A stretch of DNA of 62,326 bases from Polynucleobacter sp. AP-Reno-20A-A9. GTDB taxonomy: Bacteria > Pseudomonadota > Gammaproteobacteria > Burkholderiales > Burkholderiaceae. Made by a program: the position numbers and the translations under genes. The DNA lies in assembly GCF_018882085.1 (NCBI RefSeq), contig NZ_JACVPB010000002.1:1-62326 (forward strand), given 5' to 3'. Below, piece by piece: positions 7,894-17,093 of the stretch. Each line of letters starts with the position of its first letter. Within the stretch, counting starts at the first letter, position 1. The notes below the pieces were generated by a model. It was not told the origin of the DNA. It saw nothing but the letters and a program-made list of their open reading frames with translations, and searched no databases.

Positions 7894-9447
7894 ATGAATC
7901 TACTTTCCGCCGCCGCCAAGGTCAGCTCCCTAACCATGCTGTCCCGTATTACGGGTCTACTCCGGGAGACCCTGATTGCCCGTAGTTTCGGGGCTTCCGA
8001 GTGGACGGACGCCTTTAATGTTGCTTTTAGGCTACCCAACTTGCTGCGTCGGCTGTTTGCGGAAGGGGCTTTTTCTCAAGCTTTTGTGCCGATTTTGGGC
8101 GAAATTGCCACAAAAGAAGATCAAACTAAGGCCAAAATCCTCATAAATGCGGTCGCCACGCTCTTATTTTGGGCTTTGCTGCTCACAGTATTGCTAGGAG
8201 TCATTGGCGCCCCAGTACTCATTCTGGTCATTGCCACAGGGTTTAAAGGTGGATCCGCCTATGACGCCAGCGTCGTAATGACCCGAATCATGTTCCCTTA
8301 TATCGGGCTGATTTCTATGGTCTCACTCTCAGCAGGGATCCTAAACACCTATCACCGCTTTGCAATTCCAGCTTTTACCCCTGTCTTGCTCAATCTCGCC
8401 TTAATTGGTAGCGCCATCTTTTTAGCGCCCCACTTAGAGCAACCGATTTATGCCTTAAGTATTGGTGTCTTACTTGGTGGAATACTCCAGCTTGTCCTTC
8501 AAGTTCCAACGCTTGCTCGCCTTGGGCTATTACCTCGCATTGGTTTATTGCCTGGCGCTATCAAATCAGCAATCACCAATCCTGAAGCTAGACGCGTCAT
8601 GAAATTAATGGGGCCCGCAGTATTTGCGGTTTCTGTTGCACAAATTTCCCTCATCATCAATACCAACATAGCTTCACGTCTGCAGGCAGGAAGTGTGTCG
8701 TGGTTATCCTACGCAGATCGCTTGATGGAATTTCCAACCGCATTACTGGGTGTTGCCCTGGGAACCGTTCTCTTGCCAAGCCTCAGTAAGGCCAATGCCA
8801 AAAACGATTTAGTGCATGCCGGTGAATTACTCATCTGGGGGTTGCAACTTACTTTCTTGCTAGCAGCGCCTTGCGCAATTGCACTCTTTATCTTCGGCGA
8901 GCCTTTGGCAGCGGTCTTGTACCACTATGGCAAATTCACTGCACTCGATGTCCTGATGACCCAACGCGCATTGGCAGCCTATGGAGTTGGCCTCATTGGC
9001 TTGATTCTCGTAAAAATTTTGGCGCCTGGTTTTTACTCTCGCCAAGATATTCGCACCCCCGTCAAGATTGGATTACTCGTTTTAGTAGCTACCCAGTTAG
9101 CAAACCTAGTATTCGTACCTTGGCTCGGTCATGCTGGACTTGCCCTTTCAGTAGGTACTGGTGCTTGCCTGAATGCCGCCTTGCTTTGGGTTGGCTTGCA
9201 TCGACGTGGAGCCCTCCCTCATTCTGGCTGGATCAAGTACCTAGGTCAGCTATTATTCGCGCTCATCCCGTTCGCAGCAGTGCTTTTTTATGCTGCTGGT
9301 ACGCACAATTGGATTGCCCTCCAAACTGAACCATGGTTGCGTATTGGCTTGGTAGGAGTATGGCTTGGTCTTGCTGCCATTGTTTACTTCGCATCCTTGG
9401 GTTTAGTTGGAATTCGCTGGCAAAAATTCTTGCGTCATGCAAAATAG
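7894..9447 (+). CDS. murJ: Lipid II flippase MurJ (MviN)
   Basis: Polytopic inner-membrane protein of the MOP superfamily, expected to flip undecaprenyl-linked lipid II for peptidoglycan synthesis. It has 517 residues and about 14 hydrophobic segments. It begins with the conserved MNLLSAAAKVSSLTMLSRIT and continues with GLLRE...FGASEWTDAFNVAFRLPNLLRRLFAEGAFSQAFVP, which includes the conserved cavity arginines and acidic residues. AGGTGA lies upstream of the ATG at moderate spacing. The SirB1-like gene starts five bases after the stop, suggesting cotranscription. Confidence 0.97.
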   Translation: MNLLSAAAKVSSLTMLSRITGLLRETLIARSFGASEWTDAFNVAFRLPNLLRRLFAEGAFSQAFVPILGEIATKEDQTKAKILINAVATLLFWALLLTVLLGVIGAPVLILVIATGFKGGSAYDASVVMTRIMFPYIGLISMVSLSAGILNTYHRFAIPAFTPVLLNLALIGSAIFLAPHLEQPIYALSIGVLLGGILQLVLQVPTLARLGLLPRIGLLPGAIKSAITNPEARRVMKLMGPAVFAVSVAQISLIINTNIASRLQAGSVSWLSYADRLMEFPTALLGVALGTVLLPSLSKANAKNDLVHAGELLIWGLQLTFLLAAPCAIALFIFGEPLAAVLYHYGKFTALDVLMTQRALAAYGVGLIGLILVKILAPGFYSRQDIRTPVKIGLLVLVATQLANLVFVPWLGHAGLALSVGTGACLNAALLWVGLHRRGALPHSGWIKYLGQLLFALIPFAAVLFYAAGTHNWIALQTEPWLRIGLVGVWLGLAAIVYFASLGLVGIRWQKFLRHAK

Positions 9448-9452
9448 CTGGT

Positions 9453-10295
9453 ATGCCAACACAACAACTCGACTATTTCACCTCCCTAGTTGCTGAAGAC
9501 GAACACCTCCCGCTAACCGAGGCAGCAATCGCTGTTGCACAGCACGCTTATCCCGATCTTGATGTTCAAGGCGCACTCGATCAAATTGATGAGATGGGCA
9601 ACAAACTCAAAACTCGCATCACGCCGGATACATCACCCGTTCAGCGCTTACAAATTCTGAAGCATTTCTTTTATACCGAGTTGGGTTTTGGTCCGAACCC
9701 AAATGATTTTTATGCCCCTGAAAATTCATACTTGCATTACATACTCGAAAATCGCAGAGGGATTCCAATCTCATTAGCTATTTTGATGATGGAGTTGGGA
9801 AACCAGATCGGCTTGAAGATTCGCGGTGTTTCATTTCCGAATCACTTCATGATGCGCATCTCTTTGCAACAAGGTGAAGTGATTATGGATCCCTTGACTG
9901 GTGAATCGTTATCAAAGGCTCAGTTACAAGAAATGCTTGACCCCTACTTGGACGCTAAAGGCTATAGAGGTGAGTTGAGCCTGCCGCTTAATATCTTCCT
10001 GCGCGCCTCTAGCTCGAGAGAGATTCTGTCCCGCTTTCTGAGAAATCTCAAAATGATTTACTCAGAACATGAGCGCTGGGAGCGTTTACTAGGCATTCAA
10101 GAACGTCTCGTCATTCTGCTGCCAGACTCTATTGAAGAAATTCGGGATAGGGGCTTGATATTTGCACAGCTAGAGTATTTACGTCCAGCATTGGCGGATA
10201 TGCATCGCTATCTCAGCGAAGTTCCAGAAGCTGAAGATGCCAGCGATATCCGTGAGCATATCGCCACCCTCGAAAGTCAAACCAAGCTGCACTAA
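9453..10295 (+). CDS. SirB1 family protein (transglutaminase-like fold plus TPR)
   Basis: A 280-residue protein of the SirB1 family. The core NDFYAPENSYLHYILENRRG, GIPISLAILMMELG and GVSFPNHFMMRI matches the transglutaminase-like SirB1 domain. The position of the catalytic Cys of true transglutaminases appears to be Ser (GIPIS), which is normal for this family and suggests it is not a classical enzyme. The C-terminal quarter has TPR-like helices. The start at 9453 (MPTQQLDYF) was chosen because longer frames would run through the murJ 3' end. Function is not established. Confidence 0.88.
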   Translation: MPTQQLDYFTSLVAEDEHLPLTEAAIAVAQHAYPDLDVQGALDQIDEMGNKLKTRITPDTSPVQRLQILKHFFYTELGFGPNPNDFYAPENSYLHYILENRRGIPISLAILMMELGNQIGLKIRGVSFPNHFMMRISLQQGEVIMDPLTGESLSKAQLQEMLDPYLDAKGYRGELSLPLNIFLRASSSREILSRFLRNLKMIYSEHERWERLLGIQERLVILLPDSIEEIRDRGLIFAQLEYLRPALADMHRYLSEVPEAEDASDIREHIATLESQTKLH

Positions 10296-10314
10296 AGCCG
10301 CATTGGCTTTAGTG
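10290..10314. terminator. Hairpin at the convergent SirB1-like / dedA junction
   Basis: A perfect 10-bp inverted repeat (10290-10299 with 10305-10314, CACTAAAGCC/GGCTTTAGTG) with a 5-base loop spans the SirB1-like stop codon. T-rich sequence begins only about 10 bases later, so it may be a weak terminator or an mRNA 3'-end stabiliser for the two converging transcripts. Confidence 0.55.
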
Positions 10315-10340
10315 TTGGCGCTTTAATTTTTAAACTTCCT

Positions 10341-10985
10341 TTAGTTTTTCTTGCTCTGAAAAATTTTGTAGATAGCCGCAAATAAAACGGGCACCGCAGC
10401 TGCGCCAACACCAACAAGCACTATCACATTGAGGTTCTGACGAATGAGGGGGATGTTGCCAAAGAAATATCCCGCCACGACCAAACCAAAGACCCACAAC
10501 GCCGCGCCAGTGATGTTGAATAACTGAAAGCGTGAGAAGTTCATCTCGGATACGCCGGCAATAAAAGGTGCAAAGGTGCGGATGATAGGTAAGAAGCGTG
10601 CCAAGATAATCGTTTTGCCACCATGCTTTTCATAAAAAGCGTGGGTCTTCAATAAGGCGCCTTGATCAATCCAGCGTGATTGACTGCTGAAGACTCGCTT
10701 GCCAATCCAGCGGCCAATAAAGTAATTCACGGTGTTGCCTGCGACTGCGGCAATTAACAAACCAATACACAAAGTCCAAATATTGAAATGCTCGGTAGCG
10801 CAATAGGCGCCCGCAATAAATAAGAGAGAGTCCCCAGGCAAGAAAGGCGCAACCACTAAGCCTGTTTCTGCAAAAACAATAGCAAACAATAGGCCATAGG
10901 CCCAAGGGCCGTATTGCTGAATCACCACATCTAGATGTTTATCAATGTGTAGCAATAAATCACTGATTTGCAAAAGGGTATCCAT
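10341..10985 (-). CDS. DedA family membrane protein
   Basis: From the ATG at 10985 this is a 214-residue polytopic inner-membrane protein. The DedA/SNARE-associated domain is marked by FAETGLVVAPFLPGDSLLF, GNTVNYFIGRWIGKR, the KHGGKTIILARFLPIIRTFAPFIAGVSEM block with its functional arginines, and a final hydrophobic hairpin. DedA proteins are implicated in lipid-carrier recycling, envelope integrity and membrane potential. The longer frame up to 11045 would overlap the divergent miaA start and adds a non-conserved Ser/Thr-rich stretch, so the internal ATG is preferred. Confidence 0.92.
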   Translation of the reverse strand: MDTLLQISDLLLHIDKHLDVVIQQYGPWAYGLLFAIVFAETGLVVAPFLPGDSLLFIAGAYCATEHFNIWTLCIGLLIAAVAGNTVNYFIGRWIGKRVFSSQSRWIDQGALLKTHAFYEKHGGKTIILARFLPIIRTFAPFIAGVSEMNFSRFQLFNITGAALWVFGLVVAGYFFGNIPLIRQNLNVIVLVGVGAAAVPVLFAAIYKIFQSKKN

Positions 10986-11043
10986 CAACTCGCTCTCTAA
11001 CTTATGGGTTGTTGCGGATCTTAACAGGCTCTTATAATTAGGC

Positions 11044-12057
11044 ATGCAAACTGAACCCTACATTCAGCCCAAGCTTGCTTCAGATGAAGTCCCAACCCTC
11101 TGTATTGTGGGGCCGACTGGCGCAGGAAAAACCCATCTCGCCATGTCTTTGGCCGAGTATGCGAAATCCATTGGCCTAACGATTGAACTCATCAGCATGG
11201 ATTCCGCTTTGGTCTATCGCGGTTTAGATATCGGTAGCGCCAAACCAACTCAGTCAGAACAAGCTGCTGTTATTCATCATCTGATTGACATCATCGATCC
11301 CACCGAAGTCTATTCAGCAGCACGTTTTGCCAATGATGCGAAACGTCTTTGCACCGAGATTCGTGCACGAGGAAATATTCCGGTGGTTGTAGGTGGAACG
11401 ATGCTGTATTGGCGTGCGTGGGCACATGGCCTCTCCTCACTACCTCCAGCAAATCCAGAAATTCGTACTCGTTTAGACGAAGAAGGTAAAACTATTGGCT
11501 GGCCAGCAATGCACGACAAACTTAAAAAGCTTGATCCTGAAACTGCAGCGCGCTTAAAGCCAAACGATTCTCAAAGAGTGCAGCGTGCTTTAGAAGTTTA
11601 TGAAATCACCGGTAAACCGATGTCCGTACTGCTGGCTGACTCACCCAGTGATGATGGCAGAGAAGGCTCAGCGATTCCATCATGGATTAATTTAGTGTCG
11701 CTAGAGCCAAGTGATCGCAAGCGATTACATCTCAATCTAGAAAAACGTTTTGATGAAATGCTTGCCGCCGGATTTATAGATGAAGTCAAAGCCCTGCGAA
11801 CCAATGGTGGCTTACATGCAGATCTTCCAGCCATTCGTTCTGTAGGCTATCGCCAAGCCTGGGAATTTCTCAATGGTGAAATTGATGCTGAGGAAATGCG
11901 CTACAAAGCATTGGCGGCCACGCGTCAGCTTGGCAAGCGTCAGCTCACATGGCTACGCGCAATAGATGGAAGAAATATATTTGACCCCTTCAACCCCGAA
12001 GAGTTGAAGGCCGCTTTAGATTACTGCAAAAGCAATCTAATCAAAAAATCAAGGTAG
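11044..12057 (+). CDS. miaA: tRNA dimethylallyltransferase
   Basis: Adds a dimethylallyl group to N6 of A37 in tRNAs reading UNN codons. The protein has 337 residues. It shows the P-loop GPTGAGKT (23-30), then the conserved SMDSALVYRGLDIGSAKP, HHLIDIIDPTEVYSAARF and VVGGTMLYWRAW blocks, and the C-terminal TRQLGKRQLTWLR. It is divergent from dedA with a short shared promoter region and convergent with purM, five bases apart at the stops. Confidence 0.97.
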   Translation: MQTEPYIQPKLASDEVPTLCIVGPTGAGKTHLAMSLAEYAKSIGLTIELISMDSALVYRGLDIGSAKPTQSEQAAVIHHLIDIIDPTEVYSAARFANDAKRLCTEIRARGNIPVVVGGTMLYWRAWAHGLSSLPPANPEIRTRLDEEGKTIGWPAMHDKLKKLDPETAARLKPNDSQRVQRALEVYEITGKPMSVLLADSPSDDGREGSAIPSWINLVSLEPSDRKRLHLNLEKRFDEMLAAGFIDEVKALRTNGGLHADLPAIRSVGYRQAWEFLNGEIDAEEMRYKALAATRQLGKRQLTWLRAIDGRNIFDPFNPEELKAALDYCKSNLIKKSR

Positions 12058-12062
12058 TTCGT

Positions 12063-13115
12063 TTAGATGACGATAGTTTGTGGCGCATCTTTTGGACGCT
12101 CAACCACTTCGCCAACTGTCCAAGCCTTAAGTCCTTGCGCAGTCAATGATTTGATTACTGCATCCACTTGGTCGGGCGCAACAATCACTACCATGCCGAT
12201 GCCGCAGTTAAATACGCGCACCATTTCCGCATCAGCAACGCCACCCTTCATTTGCAACCAACGGAACAGGTCTGGCATTTGCCAGCTATCGCGATGCAAC
12301 ACTGCCTGAGTATTTTCTGGAAGTACACGTGGCACGTTATCAACCAAACCACCGCCGGTGATATGCGCCATTCCTTTTACATTGATTTCAGAAATCAATT
12401 TTAGAAGTGGCTTCACATAAATTTCTGTTGGCGCCATCACAACATCACCCAATGGGCGACCGCCTAAATCATCAGTAGGCTTTGCACCAGCACGCTCAAT
12501 AATCTTACGCACTAATGAGTAACCATTTGAATGCGCACCACTTGAGCCGATTGCCAACACCGCATCACCCGGAACAATCGTTGCGCCAGTAATGATTTTT
12601 GACTTTTCAACTGCGCCCACGGCAAATCCAGCTAAGTCATATTCACCTGGGGGATACATGCCTGGCATTTCTGCAGTTTCGCCACCGATTAATGCACAGC
12701 CAGATAATTCGCAACCCTTGGCAATCCCGCCAACAACGGTTGCCGCTGTATCTACAGTCAACTTGCCGCACGCAAAGTAATCCAGGAAGAAAAGAGGCTC
12801 TGCACCCTGAACTAGGATGTCATTCACACTCATGGCTACTAAGTCTTGACCAATGGTTTCATGACGATTCCACTCAAAAGCCAGTCTCAGCTTAGTACCC
12901 ACACCGTCGGTACCAGACACCAATACTGGCTCTTTGTAGCGCTTAGGCACCTCAAAAAGGGCTCCAAAGCCACCAATTCCAGCTAAAACACCCTCGCGCA
13001 TGGTTTTCTTGGCAAGCGGCTTAATACGGTCGACCAAGTCGTCCCCAGCATCAATATCGACGCCAGCGTCACGGTAGGAAAGGCCTTTAGAGGAAGAATT
13101 AGTAGATGAGGTCAT
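12063..13115 (-). CDS. purM: Phosphoribosylformylglycinamidine cyclo-ligase (AIR synthetase)
   Basis: Closes the imidazole ring in purine synthesis, converting FGAM to AIR with ATP. It has 350 residues in two AIRS domains. Visible motifs are [31 protein letters not shown], the metal/ATP-binding [31 protein letters not shown] and the C-terminal [15 protein letters not shown]. The N-terminal ten residues are Ser/Thr-rich, and the ATG is 73 bp from the divergent perM-like gene. This divergent arrangement with the transporter-hda pair is common in Burkholderiales. Confidence 0.97.
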   Translation of the reverse strand: MTSSTNSSSKGLSYRDAGVDIDAGDDLVDRIKPLAKKTMREGVLAGIGGFGALFEVPKRYKEPVLVSGTDGVGTKLRLAFEWNRHETIGQDLVAMSVNDILVQGAEPLFFLDYFACGKLTVDTAATVVGGIAKGCELSGCALIGGETAEMPGMYPPGEYDLAGFAVGAVEKSKIITGATIVPGDAVLAIGSSGAHSNGYSLVRKIIERAGAKPTDDLGGRPLGDVVMAPTEIYVKPLLKLISEINVKGMAHITGGGLVDNVPRVLPENTQAVLHRDSWQMPDLFRWLQMKGGVADAEMVRVFNCGIGMVVIVAPDQVDAVIKSLTAQGLKAWTVGEVVERPKDAPQTIVI

Positions 13116-13188
13116 GTCAGAGCCGGAATATTAGTAAAAAATGCTACTTCGTCAGTAGAATCATTGAATTCTAGAGGATTGAAGCAAG

Positions 13189-14178
13189 ATGGCCGAAATT
13201 TTTACCCCTTTTCTTACCGCATTCATTCTGGCGTATGCCCTACGCCCTTTTTGCCTGTGGCTTGAGAAGCATCGAGCGCCTCGCGCGCTCGCCGCCGCCT
13301 TGGCTATGTTGATAGGTCTAAGCCTCGTTTTCCTCATCTTGAGCCTGCTCGTTAGCCTCCTGAGGTATGAAATACCCCTCATTAAGGCTCAGCTACCAGA
13401 CTGGATTGCCAATACCCAGGCTTGGCTTGGTCCAAAACTCAGTGAATTTCACATTAATTTTGATTGGGGCACCCTGAAAGCCAGTGCCACCCAAAAAATT
13501 ACTGAGCACATTAATGACAACGCAGATACGTTGATGTCCTCAACTATTGACACCGTTCTGATGTCTGGCAGTTCAGTGATTGCTGGTTTTGTGAATGCAG
13601 TACTGATTATTTTCGTGATGTTTTATTTACTAATGGACTGGAATCATTTTTTTAATCTAGTCAAAAACATCGTGCCAGTGCGCGCTCAAGAAACCGTGCA
13701 CCACTTAGCAATGCATACCGATGGATTACTTTCCCAATACTTACGCGGTATGTTGATCGTCATCTCCATTATGGCAATTTATTACAGCGCAGGCTTAAGC
13801 TTGATTGGCATTAAAGGTGCCGCCGCACTAGGCATCTTTACTGCCCTGATGATTGTGATTCCATACATCGGCATCACCATAGGCCTCACACTGGCAACCT
13901 TATCAGCACTTCTTCAATTTGGTCCAGGCACTGAAATTATTGGTGTGCTGATTTTATTTGGCATTGGGCAATTTTTAGAAGGCTTCTTCCTAACGCCCCG
14001 CCTAGTGGGCGAGCGCATTGGACTGCATCCGGTTGCCGTCTTGTTTGCCTTGCTTTTCTTTGGCAAGCTATTTGGCTTCTTTGGCGTATTACTCGCCTTG
14101 CCAATTAGCGCAGTCAGCTTAGTCTTAGTCCAATACTTGTGGTCTATCTATACGCAAAGCTCTTGGTATCAAAAATAA
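13189..14178 (+). CDS. AI-2E family (PerM-like) transporter, short N-terminus
   Basis: A 329-residue polytopic membrane protein of the PF01594 family. The C-terminal half shows the conserved core (QYLRGMLIVISIMAIYYSAG, ALMIVIPYIGITIG, EGFFLTPRLVGERIGLHP, GKLFGFFGVLLALP). The protein starts at MAEIFTPFLTAFILAYALRP, which aligns with about residue 35 of E. coli PerM, so most of the first transmembrane helix is missing. An in-frame TGA lies six bases before the ATG, so no upstream start is available. Substrate specificity is unknown; autoinducer export is established only for some members. It heads the transporter-hda-HAD-pcnB-folK-panB run. Confidence 0.88.
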   Translation: MAEIFTPFLTAFILAYALRPFCLWLEKHRAPRALAAALAMLIGLSLVFLILSLLVSLLRYEIPLIKAQLPDWIANTQAWLGPKLSEFHINFDWGTLKASATQKITEHINDNADTLMSSTIDTVLMSGSSVIAGFVNAVLIIFVMFYLLMDWNHFFNLVKNIVPVRAQETVHHLAMHTDGLLSQYLRGMLIVISIMAIYYSAGLSLIGIKGAAALGIFTALMIVIPYIGITIGLTLATLSALLQFGPGTEIIGVLILFGIGQFLEGFFLTPRLVGERIGLHPVAVLFALLFFGKLFGFFGVLLALPISAVSLVLVQYLWSIYTQSSWYQK

Positions 14179-14188
14179 ATTTGCAGTA

Positions 14189-14944
14189 ATGAATACACCC
14201 TCGCTTCCAAAACAATTTGCGCTAGACATCAGCCACTCTCCCGTTGCTAGCCTAGAAAACTACCTCCCCGGAAAAGATCTTGCCTTAATTTCTGCACTGC
14301 AAGACATTGAGCAATCTTGGGGGGAAGCAAATCCCCAGCAAGCCAGCAATCCACTCAATCAACGTTGGATCTACTGGTGGGGACCTGAAGGTTCTGGTCG
14401 CACCCACCTACTCAATGCGATTGGGAATGCAGCCCAGCATGCTGGCCTAATACATATTGCCCTCTCTCCTTTCGAGCCAACCACTTGGGTTCGCCTAGAA
14501 GAAAAGATGAGCGCAATGACTGAAAGCGACACCCCCTCAGTCATTACTGTTGATGATGTCGACCAGCTAGATGATCGCCTTGTTGGCTCTCTATTTCGCA
14601 TTCTGAATGGAGTACAGGCGAGCAAAGCGATCCATATTTTTATGGCCGGAAATGCCGCACCAGCCAACCTGAAGCTCCGAGAAGACCTGCGAACCCGCCT
14701 GGGTTGGGGCTTGATCTTCCAAACGCAGCTTTTGGATGATGATGAGAAAATACAGGCATTAGAGGAAGCAGCCAAAGCGCGAGGGCTCGTTTTATCGCCC
14801 GATGTGTTGCCTTGGTTATTGAGTCGCTTTTATCGAGATATGCCTAGTCTGATGGCCTTGATTGATGCTTTAGACGCTTACTCCTTAGAAACAAAACGTG
14901 CTGTAACCTTACCTCTTGTTCGTGAGCTCCTGCAGCCCAAATAA
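14189..14944 (+). CDS. hda: DnaA regulatory inactivator Hda
   Basis: AAA+ protein related to the DnaA core; with the DNA-loaded sliding clamp it promotes ATP-DnaA hydrolysis to limit re-initiation. It has 251 residues. An N-terminal KQFALDI motif resembles the clamp-binding hexapeptide. The Walker A is GPEGSGRT (65-72), with Arg in place of Lys as in E. coli Hda, and Walker B is VITVDDVDQLDD. Sensor-region residues such as REDLRTRLGWGLIFQ follow. It lacks the DnaA DNA-binding domain, as expected. It begins ten bases after the transporter gene. Confidence 0.93.
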   Translation: MNTPSLPKQFALDISHSPVASLENYLPGKDLALISALQDIEQSWGEANPQQASNPLNQRWIYWWGPEGSGRTHLLNAIGNAAQHAGLIHIALSPFEPTTWVRLEEKMSAMTESDTPSVITVDDVDQLDDRLVGSLFRILNGVQASKAIHIFMAGNAAPANLKLREDLRTRLGWGLIFQTQLLDDDEKIQALEEAAKARGLVLSPDVLPWLLSRFYRDMPSLMALIDALDAYSLETKRAVTLPLVRELLQPK

Positions 14945-14963
14945 TTAATTAAATATCCAATTC

Positions 14964-15644
14964 GTGACTCAGCTAGCCCTTTTCGATTTAGACCACACTC
15001 TTTTGCCCTGCGATAGCGATTACGAATGGGGCCAATTTTTGGCTCGCATTGGTGTTGTAGATAGCAAATACTACGCACGACAAAACGAACGCTTTTATCA
15101 AGACTACAAAGAAGGTAAGCTTGATATCCATGAGTTTTTACGCTTTGCCTTGAAACCACTTTCAGAGCATTCGCGCGCGCAACTGAAAGAGTGGCATGAC
15201 GCTTTTATGAAAGAAGTTATTAATGGCCAACTCCGACAACAGGCAATCGATCTAGTAAAACGCCACCAAGATGCTGGCGACCTTTGCTGCGTAATCACCG
15301 CCACCAATAGCTTTGTGACGCGCCCCATTGTTGAAAGCTTTGGTATCGAGCATCTGATTGCTACAGAGCCAGCCACTGCAGATAATCATCCATTAGCCAA
15401 CTACACTGGCGAAGTCAAAGGTATTCCAAATTTTCGCGAAGGCAAGATTCAAAATCTGCATGACTGGTTAGCATCGCAAAAACTATCTTTAGATGCATTA
15501 CCTTATAGTTATTTTTATTCTGACTCGATGAATGATCTTCCCTTACTTGAAAAAGTAAGTCATCCCGTTGCTACTAATCCAGATGATCGCCTTCGTAACG
15601 AGGCTAAGCAGCGCAACTGGCCTATTCTTGAATTGTTTGCATGA
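14964..15644 (+). CDS. HAD-superfamily phosphatase, subfamily IB (SerB-like)
   Basis: A 226-residue haloacid-dehalogenase-type hydrolase starting at GTG. Motif I is DLDHTLL with nucleophile Asp8 and acid/base Asp10; motif II is TATN; a Lys follows in the EGKIQNL segment; motif IV is SDSMNDLP. The arrangement fits the TIGR01490 HAD-IB branch that includes phosphoserine phosphatase relatives, but the substrate cannot be read from sequence. It lies between hda and pcnB, and its TGA overlaps the pcnB ATG (ATGA). No other serB was seen in the window. Confidence 0.9.
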   Translation: MTQLALFDLDHTLLPCDSDYEWGQFLARIGVVDSKYYARQNERFYQDYKEGKLDIHEFLRFALKPLSEHSRAQLKEWHDAFMKEVINGQLRQQAIDLVKRHQDAGDLCCVITATNSFVTRPIVESFGIEHLIATEPATADNHPLANYTGEVKGIPNFREGKIQNLHDWLASQKLSLDALPYSYFYSDSMNDLPLLEKVSHPVATNPDDRLRNEAKQRNWPILELFA

Positions 15645-17041
15645 TCACTAAATTTATTAAACGTATTTTGCGGCGTGACCCGATGGTCAAGCACACCCAA
15701 TCCAATCACTCTGGCGCACCAAAACGCATTGCCAAAAAAGCGCACCGCATTGATCCCCACTTGCTTTCTAAGAATGCAGTCAAGGTAACGCACACATTGC
15801 AGCAAGCAGGATATGAGGCCTTTATTGTTGGAGGTGCTGTCAGAGATCTTGCCCTAGGCATCAGCCCCAAAGATTTTGACGTTGCCACCAATGCAACACC
15901 GGATCAAGTGCAAAGGCTCTTTCGTAAGGCGCGCCTGATTGGTCGCCGCTTTCAAATTGTGCACGTGACTTTTTTTGGGAAAGGCCATCCCGAAATCATT
16001 GAGGTATCAACCTTCAGAGCCCTATTGGATAACGCTGGAGACCATGTTGCTGAAAGTGGCCGGATCCTAAGGGATAACGTCTGGGGCTCACAAGGTGAAG
16101 ATGCTGCAAGACGCGATTTCACAATCAATGCGATGTATTACGACCCTTCGACTGAAACCGTTCTCGACTATCACGGCGGTATGGCAGACATGCAAAAGAA
16201 AACTTTACGCATGATCGGCGATCCAGCAAAGCGCTATCGAGAAGATCCGGTGCGCATGCTCAGAGCGGTTCGCTTCGCCGCCAAGACTGGCTTTGAGTTA
16301 GATGGCGCTACACGCGCGCCCATTGCAAAGCTAGGCAAACTATTAAACGATGTTCCCTCTGCGAGACTCTTTGATGAAATTTTGAAGCTCTTGATGTCTG
16401 GCTACTCCTGGGCAGCTATCCAAGGCCTCAAAGATGCTGGATTACATCATGGCTTACTCCCGCTCCTAGATCACATTCTGGATACAGGCGCAGACTCCAA
16501 GGGGGCTAATGATTTTGTAAAGCTTGCCTTAGCCAATACTGATGACCGTATTCAGTCGGGTAAAAGTGTTTCTGCTGGATTTTTATTTGCCACCCTCCTG
16601 TGGCCAGACTTGCTAAAGAATTGGAAAGCCAATTCGTCCAAGGGCATGGCCAATATTCCCGCTCTGCATGATGCGATGGATGACACGATTGCCACCCAAA
16701 GCAGTGGTATGACCATTCAGCGACGCTTCGAAAGCGATATGCGTGAGATTTGGTCTATGCAGCCCCGCTTTGAGAGACGCGTGGGGCGCTATCCTTATCG
16801 CCTCATTGAATCCCCTCGTTTTAGAGCGGGTTATGACTTTATGTTGCTTCGCTGCGCCACCGGGGAATTAAACCCAGCGATCGGGCAATGGTGGACAGAC
16901 TTCATCGCAACCGACTCCACAGGGCAAGATGAGCTCATGGCTAGCATCAAAAATGAATCTAGCAACAGTTCAAACCCCGCCAAAAGACGGCGCCGTAGAA
17001 AGCCAAAAGCTGCAGTGCCCCCAGAGAGTGCAGCAAGCTAA
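15641..17041 (+). CDS. pcnB: Poly(A) polymerase I
   Basis: Adds 3' poly(A) tails that promote RNA decay. It has 466 residues. The class II nucleotidyltransferase head shows FIVGGAVRDLALG (about 62-74) and the catalytic pair in DFDVATNATP (Asp78, Asp80). RRRFQIV-type residues (GRRFQIVHV), the third acidic residue in RRDFTINAMYYDP, and the RNA-binding YREDPVRMLRAVRFAAKTGFEL follow. That anchor and the basic C-terminal tail (KRRRRRKPKA) favour poly(A) polymerase over CCA-adding enzyme. It is translationally coupled to the preceding HAD gene. Confidence 0.93.
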   Translation: MITKFIKRILRRDPMVKHTQSNHSGAPKRIAKKAHRIDPHLLSKNAVKVTHTLQQAGYEAFIVGGAVRDLALGISPKDFDVATNATPDQVQRLFRKARLIGRRFQIVHVTFFGKGHPEIIEVSTFRALLDNAGDHVAESGRILRDNVWGSQGEDAARRDFTINAMYYDPSTETVLDYHGGMADMQKKTLRMIGDPAKRYREDPVRMLRAVRFAAKTGFELDGATRAPIAKLGKLLNDVPSARLFDEILKLLMSGYSWAAIQGLKDAGLHHGLLPLLDHILDTGADSKGANDFVKLALANTDDRIQSGKSVSAGFLFATLLWPDLLKNWKANSSKGMANIPALHDAMDDTIATQSSGMTIQRRFESDMREIWSMQPRFERRVGRYPYRLIESPRFRAGYDFMLLRCATGELNPAIGQWWTDFIATDSTGQDELMASIKNESSNSSNPAKRRRRRKPKAAVPPESAAS

Positions 17042-17093
17042 GCAGACTTAGAGAAATTTCAGTAAAGTAGTTTCATCTCTAGTTTGGAAACCT

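Noticed and set aside
8871..9329. 152-codon ORF inside murJ
   Set aside because: Out-of-frame reading of membrane-helix codons, rich in Trp, Cys and Arg; no supporting signals.
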